DNA from: Linum tenue
Lineage: Eukaryota > Streptophyta > Magnoliopsida > Malpighiales > Linaceae
Assembly (NCBI GenBank): GCA_946122785.1
Contig: CAMGYJ010000002.1
Span: 22,976,492-23,040,491, forward strand
Direction of reading: 5' to 3'
Length of the DNA: 64,000 nt
The notes beneath the pieces are model-generated. The model saw only the letters and a program-made list of their open reading frames with translations. It had not been told where the DNA came from and did not search any database. How positions within the stretch are numbered: the stretch's first letter is position 1; the number at the start of each line of letters is the position of its first letter. A program made the translations under genes and the position numbers. Positions 47,026 to 57,417 of the stretch are shown piece after piece.

Positions 47026-47688
47026 TAGGGATGACAACAAAACCCGAACCCACGAATACCCACCCGACCCAACCCGGTCAACGCGGGTAAAACCCATGTT
47101 AACGGGTTTTGGGTGGGGTCGGATTTAAACCCGCTACACTATTCACCGGGTCGGGTTGGGTTTGAGTTTAGGTAAACCCGCCCCATGGGTACCCGCCCAC
47201 ACACATATAATTACTTTCCCGGTATATTTAATATTCTAAATAATATATCTTCCTTAAACAACTAATAATCTATATGTTTGTGGAGACATGTATAATTTGT
47301 TCTTTCTAATTGTTTAGAATGAAGTTGATATTATGAAGTGGAGAGTGAAGAAACTTAGTTGACGAGGAAGAAGCTTTCAATTAATATTATTGTTTATATA
47401 TGTTTATCTTTAATTTTGAATAATTTGTATTGATCATTTGCTCTTTGCTTGTATGCTCTAGATTGGTGTTTTTTGTATGAGAAAATTGATTTTAAACTTT
47501 TATTTTGAAAGAAACTTGTTATTGTAAATTTTTACCACAAAAACCCACGGATACCCATGAACCCGTGGATACCCAGCGAGTTGGGTTTTCAAACCCAAAA
47601 CGAGTTTTACCACAGTTTTTTTTGGCGGATAAACTCATGGGTTTGGGTTTGACAAAACTCGACCCAACCCGACCCATTGCCATCCCTA
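47026..47688. mobile_element. hAT-type MITE, second of an abutting pair
   Basis: It starts TAGGGATGACAA and ends TTGCCATCCCTA and is homologous along its length to the MITE at 18117-18799. No clean 8-bp duplication is present, since the left side directly abuts the previous MITE with one base between. Insertion of one next to the other, or a rearrangement, is possible. Confidence 0.8.
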
Positions 47689-48235
47689 GTCACCAGTGCC
47701 ACACTACTGTCGGCCTTCTGATAGTGTAAGTAAAGCCTGGTGTAGGCCCATGGCTAGAGTCTACACAGATTGGGCTCGTATCGATAGGCAACTAATGGGC
47801 AATGGCTCATACGTTATGATAATGGAAGTCAGCCTGTTGTAGGCCCACGACTAGAGTATACAAAGATTGGGCTCGTATCGAGTGGCCCAAACCTTCCTGT
47901 ATCTTTCCAAATTTGATCAGGGGAAAACTAAAAAGAAAAAAATAAAAATAAATCGCTCACAGTTCAGAATTCACAGACCCACTAATCTGAGCACTCTCTA
48001 TTCTCTAATTCGTGAATAATAAATTATTATAAACCTCACTCTCTCCCCCCCGATTCTTCTTCCCCAATCTTCCCCGTCGCTTCCTCTCCCCCACTCCTCC
48101 TTCCGGCGAAACCCCACTTCTTTCCCAACTACGCCGCCGCTGCCCTAAACATACAACCCCGCCGCTCCGCCGTATCCCGGTGGTGCATTTCCATCCCCAT
48201 ACATCCTCGTTCTACTCTAAACCATCCCTTCGACA
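47689..48235 (+). promoter_or_regulatory. Promoter and 5' UTR region of caprin-like gene
   Basis: A segment of about 55 bp (TGTAGGCCCA..GATTGGGCTCGTATCGA) is present twice, near 47735 and 47835. Each copy has AGGCCCA and TGGGCT, the site II (TGGGCC/T) elements often found before plant housekeeping and translation genes; GTGGCCCAAACC near 47881 adds another. From about 48030 the sequence is pyrimidine-rich, as in plant 5' UTRs. Role is inferred from motifs. Confidence 0.5.
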
Positions 48236-51082
48236 ATGGCGGCAACTCCCGTCCCTGAATCCGCCGATGGCCCCGTCCTCAGCCTAATCAACAAGCGCCT
48301 CCGCGCCCTCCGCAAGAAGCAGAACCGAATCATCCAGATGGAAGAGTCCGTCGCCCAGGGGAAGGCACTCAATAACGAACAAAGGGAAGTCCTCCGCTCC
48401 AAACCCTCCGTCTCCGCCGCAATCGACGAGCTCGAGAAGCTCCGCCAGCCTCTCTCCGTCGCCGTCTCCGAGGAAATCGAGCTCGCCATCCAGCGGCACC
48501 GCACCGAGTCTCAACCCTCCCCCGATGTCCCCGCTGCTGCTGCTGCTGATGTCGCCGCGGCGGAAGAGGAGAAGAGTGGCGAGACCGAGCGCAGAGAAGA
48601 AGAGGAGGGGAGTCAGCCCGAAGCTTTCGATTCCATGGTCGGGGATCTCTTGAATTTGTTGTACTTCGGGGCGCTGTTCGACGTGAAGTCGCAGAACGAT
48701 TTCACGGCGACTATGTTGAGCCGGACGCACGAGAGGGGCTGCTGCTTGACCTACGATTATGTGACGGACGATGCCACCGATCTGCTGAGCGAGAGAGATT
48801 TGGACATGATTTCTACTCTGAGTGGGTTGCTCATCTCCCGCCCCGTGGATTCGAGCTTGTCCCACAAGAATGCTCTGCAGCGGTGCGTTGAGCACGCCAA
48901 GTTGTGGCTGGCCAATGCGGATTGTCCAGTCGATGACAATGCCGGCATTTCCTGTAAGTACTTCTTCTTCTTCCGCCCTTCTTGTTTTCCTTACCTTTTG
49001 CCTTTTCCTTGTCGCTTCAATGTTTTTGAACTTTTGGGAGACTTTTGTATTCTGTAGATGCAGGATTGAGGGAGAGGCTCAACAAGATTATGGCTTCTGA
49101 CTATTTTACAACCTCCCCTGAAAGGAAAGCCTCCGCTGAGGTTGCTGCCGCGGCTGCTGCTGGCAATTACGTTCATTTCCAAGTACCGGTGCACGGAATG
49201 CCCATTGCAGTTCCTGTTCAGGTTGAAAGCCATTCTGTGGATTACCAGCCACAGGTACTATATCTTGTTTTTCTTGTGGGTCGAATGCAAATATTTGGAT
49301 GCTGGTGTTGAATTTTGTTGCAATGCGACCTCTTAAAGTTATCAATCATAGTATTGCCATTGCTTGGCAGCAAGTGTTCTTAGCATCCAGTAAGCATGTA
49401 AATTAATTATATGCTAGGAAAGTTGAGTTCTTTTTATTTGAAATGTAGTGTTGTAGTGCTGTTTATAGGTTATGTTCATAGGTTCTGGCAATAGAATATA
49501 GATTTTTGTTTATAGGTTGTCAACCATGTCCCATTGTGAGTGGTCTGTGTTTCTTGGGTTCATATTTGTTCCTCAGATATATGCTGGACAGCATTCAGTT
49601 TGTCATGTTGTATTGTTGAAAGACTTTGCAGTTTACTGAAACTGTAGTTATGTAGGAGTCTACCATTAAAGAAACAAGGGTTGAGGTGGTTGATTGGAAG
49701 ACAGTTTTTGCCACCACATCGTGTATGGTACATTATGGATGACTCCATTGACATGTGGGGAGTATATAACTGATTGGTTATCGATCCTTGCTATCTTTCT
49801 AAAAGAAAAAAAATCAATTGTTGCTGTCTGTGGCGTCTTCTTGTCCATTTGTCTTGAAGGTATTCCTTTGCCAAGTCGGTTTGAGTTGTGTGCTGGTTGT
49901 GACCAGCTATTTGGTTACTAACATCTTGAAGAAATCATCCTCATTTCTCAGTGTTATTGGCTGGTTTGTGTGGTGCATCTGGTTGAATCTGACTTTGTGA
50001 TACTAGTAGTTGAGAATCAAGCTGTTTGTTGGGTATTCATTCGCTGCTTTTCTTCATTGTTGATTCATTTACAAAGTGGAGCCAGGGTCAGCTAGCAGAA
50101 TCAGGCTGCGATTAATTAGTAAGAGTTAGATGTGAAGACGAATGCCATTATTGTCAGGTTTAATCTCACTCAAGTTGTAGCAGTTGTTATTAACACAGCA
50201 ACAAAGTTGATAATGAGTAGTCTTCCCCTCTTCTTATGTTTTTTGCACTTCACGTCTTCGTTATGCCTGTGAAGAAGTGCTTCCAACTATTCACTTATTC
50301 TCCTTAATTGTTCAATGTGCATATGAGTTGCCTTTTGAATAGGTTTCCAGAAGAAATCTTTAGTTAACTGTCTTGTTCCATTAGACAACCCTCTTTTATA
50401 TCCATAGCAGTTCCTGTTCTATATTCATTTGCGTTGAGTACAATGCTGTAACCATTATAGGTCCATTTTGTGTCAACTCTTAAGAACTATTAACTTTGTG
50501 CAGCATGGGGATGCAGCAACTTCTCAAGGACAAGATGTTTGCGATGATCAGGCAAATCCCACCGAGGAATTTCACAAGGTGAATTGAGCCGAAAACATTA
50601 TTTATTTCTAATTTTCTTCCAATAAATGGCTTCATAGATGATTCACTTAGCAGTGTTATCTTATTATTCCCCTTTCACAGGATGAACCCGAATTTGAAAA
50701 CCCTGAAGAAGCTGTCTCCGGCGAGCAAGAAGAAGCGAAACCTTCACCTGAGTTTGAGCATAATAATCAGCAAGATGCCGAATCTGGGGAGTATCAGTAT
50801 GGAAATCGAAGGAATTACCAGCACCAAAGAGGTGGTGGCCGTGGAAGCAGTGGTCGCAGGGGTTATCCAAATGGCCGTGGTGGCCGAGGCAGTGGCAGGG
50901 GAGGCGGTGGCTACCAAAATGGTAGGAGCAACCAGTACTATGACCAGCCAGGGAACTACTACCCAAGGAACTACAACAACAACCGAGGAGGAAGGGGCAG
51001 CAGCAGAGGTGGCGGCAATGCAGGCCACCCTTACAACAACAATGGCGCTGGCAATGCCAGTGACATGGGGGTGGCCTCGTGA
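48236..51082 (+). CDS. Caprin-like, RGG-rich putative RNA-binding protein, four exons
   Basis: Exons 48236-48953, 49058-49254, 50504-50578 and 50681-51082, all GT-AG, encode 463 aa. The N-terminus (LINKRLRALRKKQNRIIQME, then KALNNEQREVLRSK) resembles the helical HR1 start of animal caprins and an uncharacterised Arabidopsis glycine-rich protein family. The middle is acidic and Ala-rich, then comes a globular helical part (GDLLNLLYFGALFDV). The C-terminal about 90 residues are Gly/Arg/Asn/Tyr-rich with repeated RGG/RGS boxes, typical of RNA-binding and condensate-forming proteins. Caprin proteins work in mRNP and stress granules; that role in plants is an inference. The ATG lies at the end of a pyrimidine-rich leader. 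Confidence 0.85.
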
Positions 51083-51494
51083 TGATGGTGGTATGGTGAG
51101 CAAGTGAGCGATGGCTGTTCTCTTGGGGTGTCGTAGTTTGTAGGTCGGTGCTGAAGAACCCATAGTCTCCTCTTTCTCCAGATTTTTTGGTTGTTGTTTG
51201 TCTCTGCTGCAGCTCTGAAACTTGCTTTTGAACATGGGTTCGTTTCTAATGTTGATGAATCTCACTGGCGCCCATCAAAGGACACCCTAACTCCTCTGTT
51301 TTTGTAGCTCAGACTTTGGGACAAAAGGCCTGATTGGTGAAAACTTCATGGAAGAAAGGTCTTTTTGATCGATCTCTACTGCTGTTTTTTTTTTTTGTCG
51401 TCTAAGCAGGGAATCAATCCTTAGTTAAATGTTTGATTGTCGTGTTGAGAGAAAACGATTTTTTAGTAAGAGAAGATTTTTTTTTATATATATA
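51083..51494 (+). other. 3' flank of caprin-like gene
   Basis: Probable 3' UTR followed by T-rich sequence; no other feature seen. Confidence 0.5.
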
Positions 51495-51878
51495 GGGTAA
51501 ATGACATATTTGGTCACTGAGATTATTAAATTGTGTCATGTTTAGTCACTAGAAAAAATTAATATCAATTTTGGTCACTCGAATTATCGAAACTGGTCAA
51601 ATTTAGTCACTCTCCCGTCAGTTTCCGTCCAACTCCATTAATGTAGTTGGACGGAAACTTTTGGGAGAGTGACTAAATGTGACATGTTTCAGTAATACGA
51701 GTGACTAAATGTGACATTTTTCAATAATTCGAGTGACCGGAGTTGGACAGAGGCTACAGAAGAGTGACCAAATGTGACCTGTGTCAGTAATTCGAGTGAC
51801 CAAAATTGATATTAAATTTTTCTAGTGATTAAATATGACACGATTTAGTAATCTCAGTAACCAAATGTGTCATTTACC
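51495..51878. mobile_element. MITE with long terminal inverted repeats
   Basis: The left end GGGTAAATGACATATTTGG and right end CCAAATGTGTCATTTACC are inverted copies, and the similarity continues inward for about 150 bp on each side, with TTTGGTCACT repeated. Long inverted repeats suggest a Mutator-like origin, but the AT-rich flanks do not allow a 9-bp duplication to be defined. An internal hairpin lies around 51620-51660 (CCGTCCAACT / AGTTGGACGG). Confidence 0.75.
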
Positions 51879-52513
51879 AATATATAATCAGAGAAGCTTT
51901 AAATCCTGTGGAGGCACTTGTATTATGCGAAGATACAATAAGACAAATAGTGATACTCTAGAAAACATTCATAATAACCGCAATTACTATTTTCTAGATC
52001 AAATACTTTCCAAGTTTCATCGTCACCTATGTGGACAACTCAAAAGAATCTGGATCCTTCAAGTAGCAGCCATAAATAATGATCAGAAGAAGTTTTGTCA
52101 AACTGTATCAAATATTCTTTCATCAACCTTTTATTTCATTTTTTGTTACAATCAAAGCAAGTCGCCGAGCAAACTCGAGTGCTACCGTTCATAATAAAGA
52201 AAAAAAATCCAGTGCTACTCTTTTGCACAACAAATTGTTGCGACATTCGATCTTGTTCTTATTATCCTCTGCTTTCTCTTACCCTTTTCACCATTTCAAC
52301 GGAAACCACTTTGATGGAAAATAATAATAATAATGCTTCACAATACATTGGAATTACAAATAAATTATTTCATTAATCTGCATCTAATCCTTTGCCATTT
52401 TGGTTTCTGCGGTCCATAGCATTGCAGCCTCTCTGTAGAAAGAATCCTATTCCCCAGCTTGCCAATCACAACTCTGCTGCAAATTTCATTATTTTGCGGC
52501 CACTCCAGAGCTT
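51879..52513. other. Intergenic region
   Basis: No coding sequence recognised between the MITE and the thioredoxin promoter. Confidence 0.4.
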
Positions 52514-52520
52514 TATATAA
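52514..52520 (+). promoter_or_regulatory. Candidate TATA box of thioredoxin gene
   Basis: TATATAA lies 94 bp before the ATG at 52614, a usual distance for a plant gene with a short 5' UTR. Confidence 0.5.
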
Positions 52521-52613
52521 GGATCCTGCCCACGAAGTTACATTTCCAAGCCAGAGTGCTCTTCTTTCCATATAGACCAAGCAAACCAACCATACACAGC
52601 AAGTAACAGCGCT

Positions 52614-53326
52614 ATGAGTTACTACAATTTCCCTCTTTTCCAGAGAAGAAGGTCGACCCTAGTAAGCTCCTTTGATTTCAAGTTCCCCAACCCTGGTGGA
52701 TATAATTCACACAAGAGGCCTGCACCATCTGGGTTTGCAGAGCCACCGTCTGCAAACCAGTGGAAGCTTTACCCCGAGACATCCAGGGAGAGCTTCAAGA
52801 AGCCACCTGGTGTGGTAGAGGTTCATTCTGCAAGCCAGTGGAAGGCCTTTGTTGATGATTCCAGGGAGAATAATAAGCTGGTAAGGATACTTGATGTTTC
52901 TCAAACAGGTTTATGGATTAGATTGCTTGCTCTTCGTCTAACTGGTTTTCTTTTTCTTTTATGTTATTTGCTGCTGCTGAAGTTGGTCATACAGTTCACT
53001 GCAACATGGTGTGGGCCTTGTCGACTCATGGAACCTGCCATGGAAGAGTTTGCTGCTAAATACGCAGAAGTCATGTTCATCAAGATCGACGTTGACAAGT
53101 TGCCGGTATACAATGTCTTTTCTTGTTGAATATCTTGTTCTCCTATTTTGGACTTCTTTGAACCTGAATGAGACAATTCTGTAATACGATGCAGTCGGTG
53201 GCTCGCCAATATGATGTCCAGATAATGCCTGCATTTGCACTGATCAAGAAAGGGAAAGAGGTTGATAAGGTGGCAGGAGTCAAAAAGACTGAACTTCGGA
53301 ACAAGATTGAAAAGAATAGGCAGTGA
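52614..53326 (+). CDS. Thioredoxin h-type with N-terminal extension, three exons
   Basis: Exons 52614-52880, 52983-53105 and 53195-53326 (GT-AG, all phase 0) encode 173 aa. The thioredoxin fold starts at about residue 68 with HSASQWKAFVDDSREN; the redox site is WCGPC at 98-102 and the cis-proline is in IMPAF (Pro142). This protein class reduces target disulfides in the cytosol. The sequence is nearest to the h2-like class, but the N-terminal extension of about 65 residues is longer than usual and has no MGG myristoylation start. Its segment SANQWKLYPETSRESFKKP resembles SASQWKAFVDDSRENNK in the fold, a partial duplication. Intron 1 (102 bp) is open in frame. The gene is convergent with the DnaJ gene. 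Confidence 0.88.
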
Positions 53327-53981
53327 AGATCCAAGCATTGTCATGAATTGACTGAAGAGCTTTGTAGTATCATCAGACGCATCACACAGGCAAAGGAAGC
53401 ATCAGAAGAATAAAAATTAGGCCAATTGATGGCAATTATCCCCTCAGCCAAAACTAGAGTATTATCCATATTCTATAGTCATATCATTCCACTAGTTCCA
53501 AATTACCCTGGTATGTCGATTTCTCAGTCATGAACTCGACAAACAAAACTTATGCAAAAGTTGGTATGACCCCTCCCTGTTCAATATTATTCAGCTCAGA
53601 TATATCTGAGCATTATACAATCTCCACTTACAGAGTATGTAACACTTATTCAGATAAAATATCCAGATGTGAAAATCAGATAAAAGAGGTTCTTCTTCCC
53701 CTTCATTTGCAGGGGAAGGGAGAATAAGATTAGGATTCTTGAGTATACAAAATTAAAATTACAAAGCCCAAAAGCAAATCCTGTGCATGCTAAGAGAATT
53801 ATCCTAAAACAAGAGGAGGCCAAATTACGCTGGAGAATATAGCTCCTTAACAACATTTTCCTTCCTACTATGCACAATCTTCTCACTTCTAACAAGAATC
53901 AGAAAAAATGATTCTATTTACATACGACCAAACAAACTTACAATTCAGATCAGTGTCAATGGAAAAGCTTGGCACTCAGCA
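53327..53981. other. Convergent intergenic region
   Basis: It holds the 3' ends of the plus-strand thioredoxin and minus-strand DnaJ transcripts. No other feature is recognised. Confidence 0.5.
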
Positions 53982-55543
53982 TCACAAACCACCACCCAGT
54001 ACCCGTTTTAGATCGGACTTCTGTTCAGCTGTCAATCTTGATGGGAACTTGACATCAAACTTGATTCTTAGATCCCCTCTATTGTTAGGCTCTTTAGAGA
54101 TAGGCATTCCTTCATTCGCAATCACAACTTCATGGCCCGGTTTAATGACCTCATCCACCAGAACCGTGAGGAATCTCCCATCCAAGGTTGTCAACTCAAC
54201 AGTCTTTCCAGAGAGAGCTTCTAGCAGGGAGACCTTTCGATGAACCACAAGATCATTTCCATCCCGCTTGAACAGAGCATGTGGCTTCTCATCCACCACG
54301 AAAATGAGATCAGCTGGACGAACACCAGGCTCCTGATTGCCTTTCTCAGGGAATGTGATCTTTGTTCCTTTCTTCCACCCGGGTTTGATATCTATCTTTA
54401 GGATCTCCTCCACGGCCTTTGGCTTGCTGCCCAAGGGGGAAAAAGTAGTATGTGTGAAACCAAAGCAATAACATGAATAGTTTTGAACTACTTAGCAGTT
54501 TGGGAGTATAAATTTCAATTCTTTTCAGCCGGCCGGCCAGCCTATGATAAACAATCCATCACGTCATACAATTCCCTATCCCTTCCATTCTTTCTAATTC
54601 TCTATTGAGCAAAAAACCCAAGTGGCCAAGAGCTACAAAAGAATGTGAGAAACTGCGTAAGCAGATTTGGTTGATGGAGACTGGCAGACTGCCAAGGGTA
54701 ATCTTAAGTCTTAACTAGAGAGGCTACAGTCTACATAGCTGCAGATGAACATGGAAATTCCAATACAGTAATCAAAATCCAACCCAGTTGAGACAAGATA
54801 TCTTTATATAGGAATTTGCATTCCCAAAAAGAATCAATTAATATGAATAGAAAGGGAAACAAACAGACCAGCCGACCATTGATGAACTCAAAGCAGCATC
54901 CCTATTTTTCCCCCTTTGATAATGATTTTTTACGAAAGAGGCAAAGTCGCAGATTTCGAAAAGTGAGAAAGAAAGGGAAAGGAAAGGGGTGGAATTTGTT
55001 TATAACCAACCCGAATTCATCAGGAACGTTGCGGGAAATCTTCATCTTCCTTGTTGCCCCTTTATAGAGCTCCTCCAAGCTACAACCCAATTTGCTCTCA
55101 ATCGCCGGAGCTTTCTTATTCCCCTGACGATGGTGACTCCCCCCATTCCTCCGATGACTATGATTATGGTGACTCCTCCCACTTCCCCCGCCGCGGCCGC
55201 CTACTCCGCCGCCAGATCCACCGAAGAATTCCGCGAATATATCCTCGGCATCGCGGGGATTGAACCTGAATTTCGTATCCCCGGAAGGAGCATCGTCGGG
55301 CGGAGGGAAATCAAACGTCTTCAGGCCTTCCTCCCCGTACAGATCATAGATCTGCCGCTTCTGGGGATCGCTAAGCACGTCGTACGCTTCGGAGACCTGC
55401 TTGAATTTCGCCTCCGCCTCTTTCTTGTTCACCAGATTCTTGTCCGGATGCCATCGCATCGCCAGCCGCCGGTACGACTTCTTCAGGTCATCCTCCGTCG
55501 CATTCTTGGCCACCTTCAGCACCTTGTAGTAATCCACTCCCAT
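53982..55543 (-). CDS. DnaJ/HSP40 type II (class B) co-chaperone, two exons
   Basis: Exons 55543-55011 and 54426-53982 (GT-AG, phase 2) encode 325 aa. The J domain occupies residues 1-70 with HPD at 32-34, needed to stimulate Hsp70 ATPase. A Gly-rich linker follows ([17 protein letters not shown]) with a His/Arg-rich patch ([20 protein letters not shown]). The C-terminal substrate-binding domain starts at about [20 protein letters not shown] and includes [19 protein letters not shown] and [20 protein letters not shown]. There is no zinc finger, which makes it Sis1/DNAJB1-like. Expected place is cytosol and nucleus. The leader is CT-rich. Confidence 0.92.
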
Positions 55544-56573
55544 ATCTCTCTCTGTCTCACTTTCCCTCTCTTTCTCTCTCCTTCGATCCCAAAGGCCAAA
55601 ACCAACTGAATTGCGTCCCCACTAACGGTTTCACGTTGAAAGAGGGTTGGTGGTGGCTAGACTCATCGACATGAAACATTTCGTATTGGGTCGGGCCAAA
55701 TATTCTATAGTTTGTGTAATATTGTGGTTAGTTATACGGTTAGTTTGTTATTCGGTGCAATTTGTGTTACTCTACAAATCGCAAAATGATCATACTGCTA
55801 ACCGCAGCGATATAAGAATCCCTTTAAACGATTTGCGGTTAACCACTAACCGCGCTTATGGAATCGGGCTTCATATAGCTGGGAACCGAGTATCTGGAGC
55901 TGAGTTTCGATTTATGTGTTCTTGAATTTGGGTATGCACCGTCGCCTCCGAGATTTGTCCGCTCCATCGCCGATATCGTGGCCTGACTTTCGATCTGGGT
56001 TGGAGAAGAGGGATGGCAGGCGATAGGAGTCAGAGGGAGACTGTTTTACCAGGTGATGTTCATTGTGGTGGCGAACAGGGGCAAACGCCAGGTTTAGTAG
56101 GCAGCGAAGAACAGAGCCTGGAAATCGAGCTGTCATAGGGGGGTTTGCATATGTAAAAGGGAGTTCGATTTGATTCTGCATGTTCGATTTGAGGTTGTCG
56201 AAGTCTCAATCCTTAAATTGTGTATATAAACTGGTTTAATCCTTTGAATCAATATCTTTTTCTCATTGTTTGCCATGGATTGTTGTTTGGTTACTGTTGG
56301 TTTGTTGCTTTATTGCTGCTACTGCATTGAAACTTCTGGGAAGGCTGAGGAACTCTAATATTTGAGATGGGAGATAGAATCATGGTTAGGTGTTGCAACC
56401 GAAAAGAGGGGACATGTTTGGGTTTGGAGAAGCACTTCATATGATAATGAACATCAACATGAGCATTATATTTTTATGCTTGCCTATGAGAAAGATCATA
56501 ACCTGTCTGTGATTTACTTTGTGTTGGCTTTAGTTGGTAACATCAAGAGGAACTAATCAGAAACATGGGAGTC
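55544..56573. other. Intergenic region between DnaJ gene and hAT element
   Basis: The first 70 bp is the CT-rich DnaJ leader. The rest has no recognised gene. A short palindrome GCGGTTAACCACTAACCGC lies at 55835-55853. Confidence 0.4.
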
Positions 56574-56829
56574 CTGATATATAGGGCTGAAATTTTGGAT
56601 GACCCGCCCCTGACCCGCCCCTGACCCTGGCCGACCCGCCCCTAAAGGGTCAAGGCACATAAGTGACCCGCCCCTGACCCTGTCTCCTTCTTGACCCTGT
56701 ATGACCCTTTAGGGTCGGGGCGGGTCGGAAAGGGTTGGGTTAGTGGGTCGACCCTAATAAATATTCTAATTAATCACCGGAATTAATTAATTAGGAACTT
56801 AATCTCAAAAAGTATTTATTTATCAAATT

Positions 56830-57260
56830 AATTCCATAAAATTAATGAATCACCAAAATTATTCTAAAAAAATATTCAATCACAAAAATAATTCCAGAAA
56901 ATTAATTAATAAACACAATAATTTCAGAAAACTATTTATGTACCAAATTAATTTCAGTATTTATCAGATTAATTCCATAAAATTAATTAATCACCAAAAT
57001 TATTCCAAAAAAATATTCAATCACAAAAATAATTTCAGAAAATTAATTAATCAGCACAATAATTCCAAATTTTTATTTATTTACCAAATTAATTCCAAAA
57101 AATTACTTATTTACCAAATTCATTCCAAAAAATTAATCATTCACCAAATTCATTCCAAAATTTTATTTATTTATTAAATTAATCCCATAAAATTAATCAA
57201 TCACCAAAATAATTTCAAAAAATTATTTATTTACCAAATTACTCCCATAAAATATGTGTT
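56830..57260. repeat. AT-rich degenerate tandem repeats inside hAT
   Basis: Units around ATTAATCAATCACCAAAATAATTCC repeat with variation about 15 times, spaced roughly 25-30 bp. They lie downstream of the transposase stop. An open frame across them (56845-57177) is a product of the periodicity and not a gene. Confidence 0.75.
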
Positions 57261-57417
57261 TGATGAAAGGGTGTAAAGACGAAGGAGATGCATGATGGAT
57301 AAGTCACCAATTCCGACAAATCATGATACCAATGGGAAACCATTCTTTTAAAAGTCCAAATCACTACAAATCACTACAAAGTACAAATAGATCGTTGATT
57401 ACATAATACATTGTTGT

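Noticed and set aside
55912..56181. 89-codon minus-strand frame upstream of the DnaJ gene
   Set aside because: No family recognised and no splice or promoter support.
56845..57177. 110-codon open frame with repeated KLIN/NNFRKL units
   Set aside because: It is produced by AT-rich tandem repeats in the hAT element, with no stop because of the periodicity.
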